Shown piece by piece: positions 5,201 through 6,498 of a stretch of 6,498 bases of DNA. The notes beneath the pieces were generated by a model. It saw only the letters and a list, made by a program, of their open reading frames with translations. It had not been told where the DNA came from and did not search any database. Positions within the stretch are counted from its first letter, which is position 1, and each line of letters starts with the position of its first letter. This DNA comes from Butyrivibrio sp. (GTDB lineage Bacteria > Bacillota_A > Clostridia > Lachnospirales > Lachnospiraceae): positions 1 through 6,498 of the forward strand of contig NZ_JAILQF010000123.1 in assembly GCF_024699075.1 (NCBI RefSeq). The letters run 5' to 3'. Both the position numbers and the translations under genes were made by a program.

Positions 5201-5597
5201 CATAAACATGCTGAAGGTACTTTTGCATCATTCCAAGCTCAGATGCAGTAAAATCCTTAGTTAAGACATTTAAAAAAGCTTTTTGAGCCTTCTGACCATC
5301 CTTGACCATCTTTTTGGAAGCAGGCAAGAGAACCAGATGATATGTCCTATGATCTCCGTTTCGATATTCTTTCTTCAGATAATTCTTTTCCTCAAGAGAT
5401 CGAATTGATGTTGAAACATGAGACTTGGTCAAATGTCTTTTGTTCACAATGTCTGTCGCTGTATCATATTGAGGATTATTGGCAAGGAAAAGAATAATCG
5501 CCATCTCCATATTAGTTAACTCGTATTTGTTACATACCTTACTGATACTGCGGTTATACAATTCTTGTGTTGAAGCAATAAAGTCCAATACAGTCAT
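5169..5597 (-). CDS. MarR family transcriptional regulator
   Basis: This 142-residue protein is the usual MarR length. These cytosolic dimers bind palindromic operators and often release on binding small aromatic or toxic ligands. Seen: an N-terminal helix (about 3-24) for dimerisation, a winged helix-turn-helix with TATDIVNKRHL (46-56), recognition helix TKSHVSTSIRSLEEKNYL (57-74), the wing EYRNGDHRTYHLVL (77-90) with the typical Asp82 and Arg84, and a C-terminal helix pair (about 95-139) completing the dimer interface. The start at 5597 has a strong AGGAGG five bases upstream. It is the first gene of a unit with the MATE exporter, a common pairing, and a perfect inverted repeat lies between its promoter and its start, pointing to autorepression. 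Its last codons lie inside a tandem repeat, so the C-terminus may vary between strains. The ligand is unknown. Confidence 0.94.
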   Translation of the reverse strand: MTVLDFIASTQELYNRSISKVCNKYELTNMEMAIILFLANNPQYDTATDIVNKRHLTKSHVSTSIRSLEEKNYLKKEYRNGDHRTYHLVLLPASKKMVKDGQKAQKAFLNVLTKDFTASELGMMQKYLQHVYDNVIKELSNK

Positions 5598-5610
5598 GTC
5601 AGCCTCCTAT

Positions 5611-5626
5611 TGTTCTATTTAGAACA
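5611..5626. promoter_or_regulatory. Probable MarR operator
   Basis: TGTTCTA-TT-TAGAACA is a perfect inverted repeat with 7-bp arms and a 2-bp centre. It lies between the marR -10 box and the ribosome binding site, covering roughly +4 to +20 of the predicted transcript. A further half-site-like GTTCC follows and with GAAC forms GAACAGTTC (5622-5630), reaching toward the -10 box. The size and position suit a MarR dimer repressing its own gene and the MATE gene. Confidence 0.7.
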
Positions 5627-5636
5627 GTTCCAAAAT

Positions 5637-5665
5637 AGAATAATACATCTTTATGGCATTGTCAA
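5637..5665 (-). promoter_or_regulatory. Promoter of marR (and probably the MATE gene)
   Basis: The minus strand has a consensus -35 TTGACA (5665-5660), a 17-nt spacer and TATTCT (5642-5637), which matches four of six positions of the -10 consensus. The predicted start near 5630 is directly next to the inverted repeat at 5611-5626. Confidence 0.72.
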
Positions 5666-5835
5666 ATTACCGTTCTTAGATGGTGGTTAGTTGGGTGGAT
5701 CATTCATTATCACTTGGTCATATCTACTTATAAATAAAAGCAATAATATCTGGTCTTATAAAAAATGTGTTTTTTGATAATATAATCAGTATCAGTTTGG
5801 TGATATATTATCCGAAAACGAAAGAGGAGAGAATT
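5666..5835 (+). promoter_or_regulatory. Leader region of the ECF S-component gene with a stem-loop at 5776-5812
   Basis: GATAATATA (5776-5784) pairs perfectly with TATATTATC (5804-5812). With a single bulged A (5785), TCA/TGA (5786-5788 and 5801-5803) extends the stem to 12 bp around a 12-nt loop. It ends 11 bp before the GAGGAG ribosome binding site (5824-5829). A TATAAT hexamer (5781-5786) lies inside the left arm but has no good -35 at 17 bp, so the inverted repeat could be either an RNA hairpin or an operator over a -10 box. I see none of the FMN, TPP, cobalamin or THF riboswitch motifs here. The region also has a G-rich stretch (5681-5699) of unknown meaning. Confidence 0.5.
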
Positions 5836-6450
5836 ATGAAGACATTAGACAGAACTAAACCATTAATGAAAATTGCTTATGCTGGTCTCATGGCAGCTCT
5901 TTGCTATGCGGGTTATGCTGTATTTCCTGCAATCAGCGCAACCGGAACCAAGATTCATATCGGCAACGCATTTGTAGTACTCGGGGCTCTTCTTTTAGGT
6001 GGTCCTTACGGCGGAATTGCCGGCGCAATTGGTCTTTCCATAGCAGATATTCTTGGTGGATATGCTCTTTCTGCTCCCAGAACTTTTATCTGCAAATTAG
6101 TTATAGGACTTGTTGTAGGCCTTGTAGCTCACAGATTTGCAAAGATATCCCATGATCATCCCAAAGCATATATCGTAAGATGGGCTATAATTTCAGCAGT
6201 TGCTGGTCTTGGATTCAACTGCGTTTTCGAACCAACGCTTAAATATATTTGGTATACACTTCTTACACCTAATGCTGAGAAGGCTGCATCAGCAATAAGC
6301 GCGCTTATGGCAGTTACTACAACTGCTACAATCATAAATGCAGTTATTAATTCAGTTATAGGAGTTATTGCTTATCTTGCACTTCGCCCTGCTCTCTTTA
6401 AGACTGGTCTTTTAGGAGAAATCGATAGCGAAGTTAAGAAATCGGCTTAA
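5836..6450 (+). CDS. ECF transporter S component (substrate-specific subunit, substrate unknown)
   Basis: This 204-residue integral membrane protein looks like the vitamin-binding subunit of an energy-coupling factor importer, which works with a shared EcfA/EcfA'/EcfT module encoded elsewhere. Seen: about six hydrophobic segments, a small-residue-rich first helix with AYAGLMAALCYAGYAVF (14-30) of the kind that contacts EcfT, then TKIHIGNAFVVLGALLLGGPYGGIAGAIGLSIADILGGY (38-76) and APRTFICKLVIGLVVGLV (80-97), the pattern of the PF07155-like S-component group. The start at 5836 has GAGGAG six bases upstream. An in-frame ATG at 5767 would add 23 polar, tyrosine-rich residues running through the leader stem-loop and has no ribosome binding site, so it is rejected. 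The family contains transporters for several vitamins and their precursors; nothing here fixes the substrate, and proximity to rib genes is not proof of riboflavin. Single gene, divergent from marR, with its own terminator. Confidence 0.87.
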   Translation: MKTLDRTKPLMKIAYAGLMAALCYAGYAVFPAISATGTKIHIGNAFVVLGALLLGGPYGGIAGAIGLSIADILGGYALSAPRTFICKLVIGLVVGLVAHRFAKISHDHPKAYIVRWAIISAVAGLGFNCVFEPTLKYIWYTLLTPNAEKAASAISALMAVTTTATIINAVINSVIGVIAYLALRPALFKTGLLGEIDSEVKKSA

Positions 6451-6498
6451 TATGACTAACCCCCACAGGCAAAGCCGTGGGGGTTTAGTCATATATTT
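6450..6498 (+). terminator. Strong intrinsic terminator after the ECF S-component gene
   Basis: ATATGACTAACCCCCAC (6450-6466) pairs with GTGGGGGTTTAGTCATAT (6477-6494) with a single bulged T. An inner GGC-AAA-GCC hairpin (6468-6476) tops the stem after one bulged A. It begins at the last base of the stop codon and is followed by ATTT where the window ends. The very stable GC core fits an intrinsic terminator; the T-tract cannot be judged fully because of the window edge. Confidence 0.85.

Noticed and set aside
5681..5699. G-rich stretch that might form a two-layer G-quadruplex
   Set aside because: The GG runs are short and unevenly spaced; no further support in the sequence.
5760..5775. AAAAAA-TGTG-TTTTTT inverted repeat
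   Set aside because: Six A-T pairs only, in a very AT-rich stretch; expected by chance and too weak for a terminator.
5767..5835. Upstream in-frame ATG extending the ECF S component by 23 residues
   Set aside because: No ribosome binding site; the extension crosses a stem-loop and is not hydrophobic in the family pattern, whereas the ATG at 5836 has GAGGAG at ideal spacing.
5666..5835. Known riboswitch upstream of the ECF gene
   Set aside because: None of the conserved cores of the FMN, TPP, cobalamin or THF classes could be found by eye on the plus strand.

Overview
The window looks like chromosomal DNA from a low-to-moderate GC Firmicute, most likely a Lachnospiraceae-type Clostridium relative (Butyrivibrio, Roseburia or a similar gut or rumen genus). 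This rests on family-level resemblance of the proteins, AGGAG-type ribosome binding sites, sigma-A-like promoters, an FMN riboswitch with an intrinsic terminator, and the ribD-ribE-ribBA gene order typical of Firmicutes. The genus is inference.

Region 1 (1-2900, minus strand) is a riboflavin operon. A near-consensus promoter (2871-2899) leads into an FMN riboswitch (2713-2821) with an intrinsic terminator (2612-2647). After a long leader come ribD (1226-2473), ribE (423-1058) and the start of ribBA, which runs off the left edge (1-330). The first three proteins together carry GTP- and ribulose-5-phosphate-derived precursors to riboflavin; ribH (lumazine synthase) is not in the window and would be expected further left. 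The spacers are unusual: a 167-bp ribD-ribE gap with nested inverted repeats, and four tandem 15-bp repeats just before ribBA.

Region 2 (2904-5665, minus strand) reads marR, then a MATE efflux gene, then a small winged-helix-like protein, then a MazG-like nucleotide pyrophosphohydrolase. marR has a clear promoter with a perfect inverted repeat just downstream of it, so autoregulation and control of the efflux pump are likely. The marR-MATE spacer consists largely of 38-bp tandem duplications of the 3' end of marR. Candidate terminators follow the small regulator gene and the MazG-like gene; the second separates this block from the rib promoter.

Region 3 (5598-6498) is a divergent intergenic region followed by a plus-strand gene for an ECF-transporter S component (membrane vitamin-binding subunit, substrate not identifiable). 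A strong stem-loop sits in front of its ribosome binding site and a long GC-rich terminator hairpin follows it.

No CRISPR array, transposase, tRNA, rRNA or defence system was seen. I found no convincing new multi-gene system. The observations most worth a second look are the gene-tail duplications, the 15-bp repeats, the ribD leader and the ECF leader hairpin.
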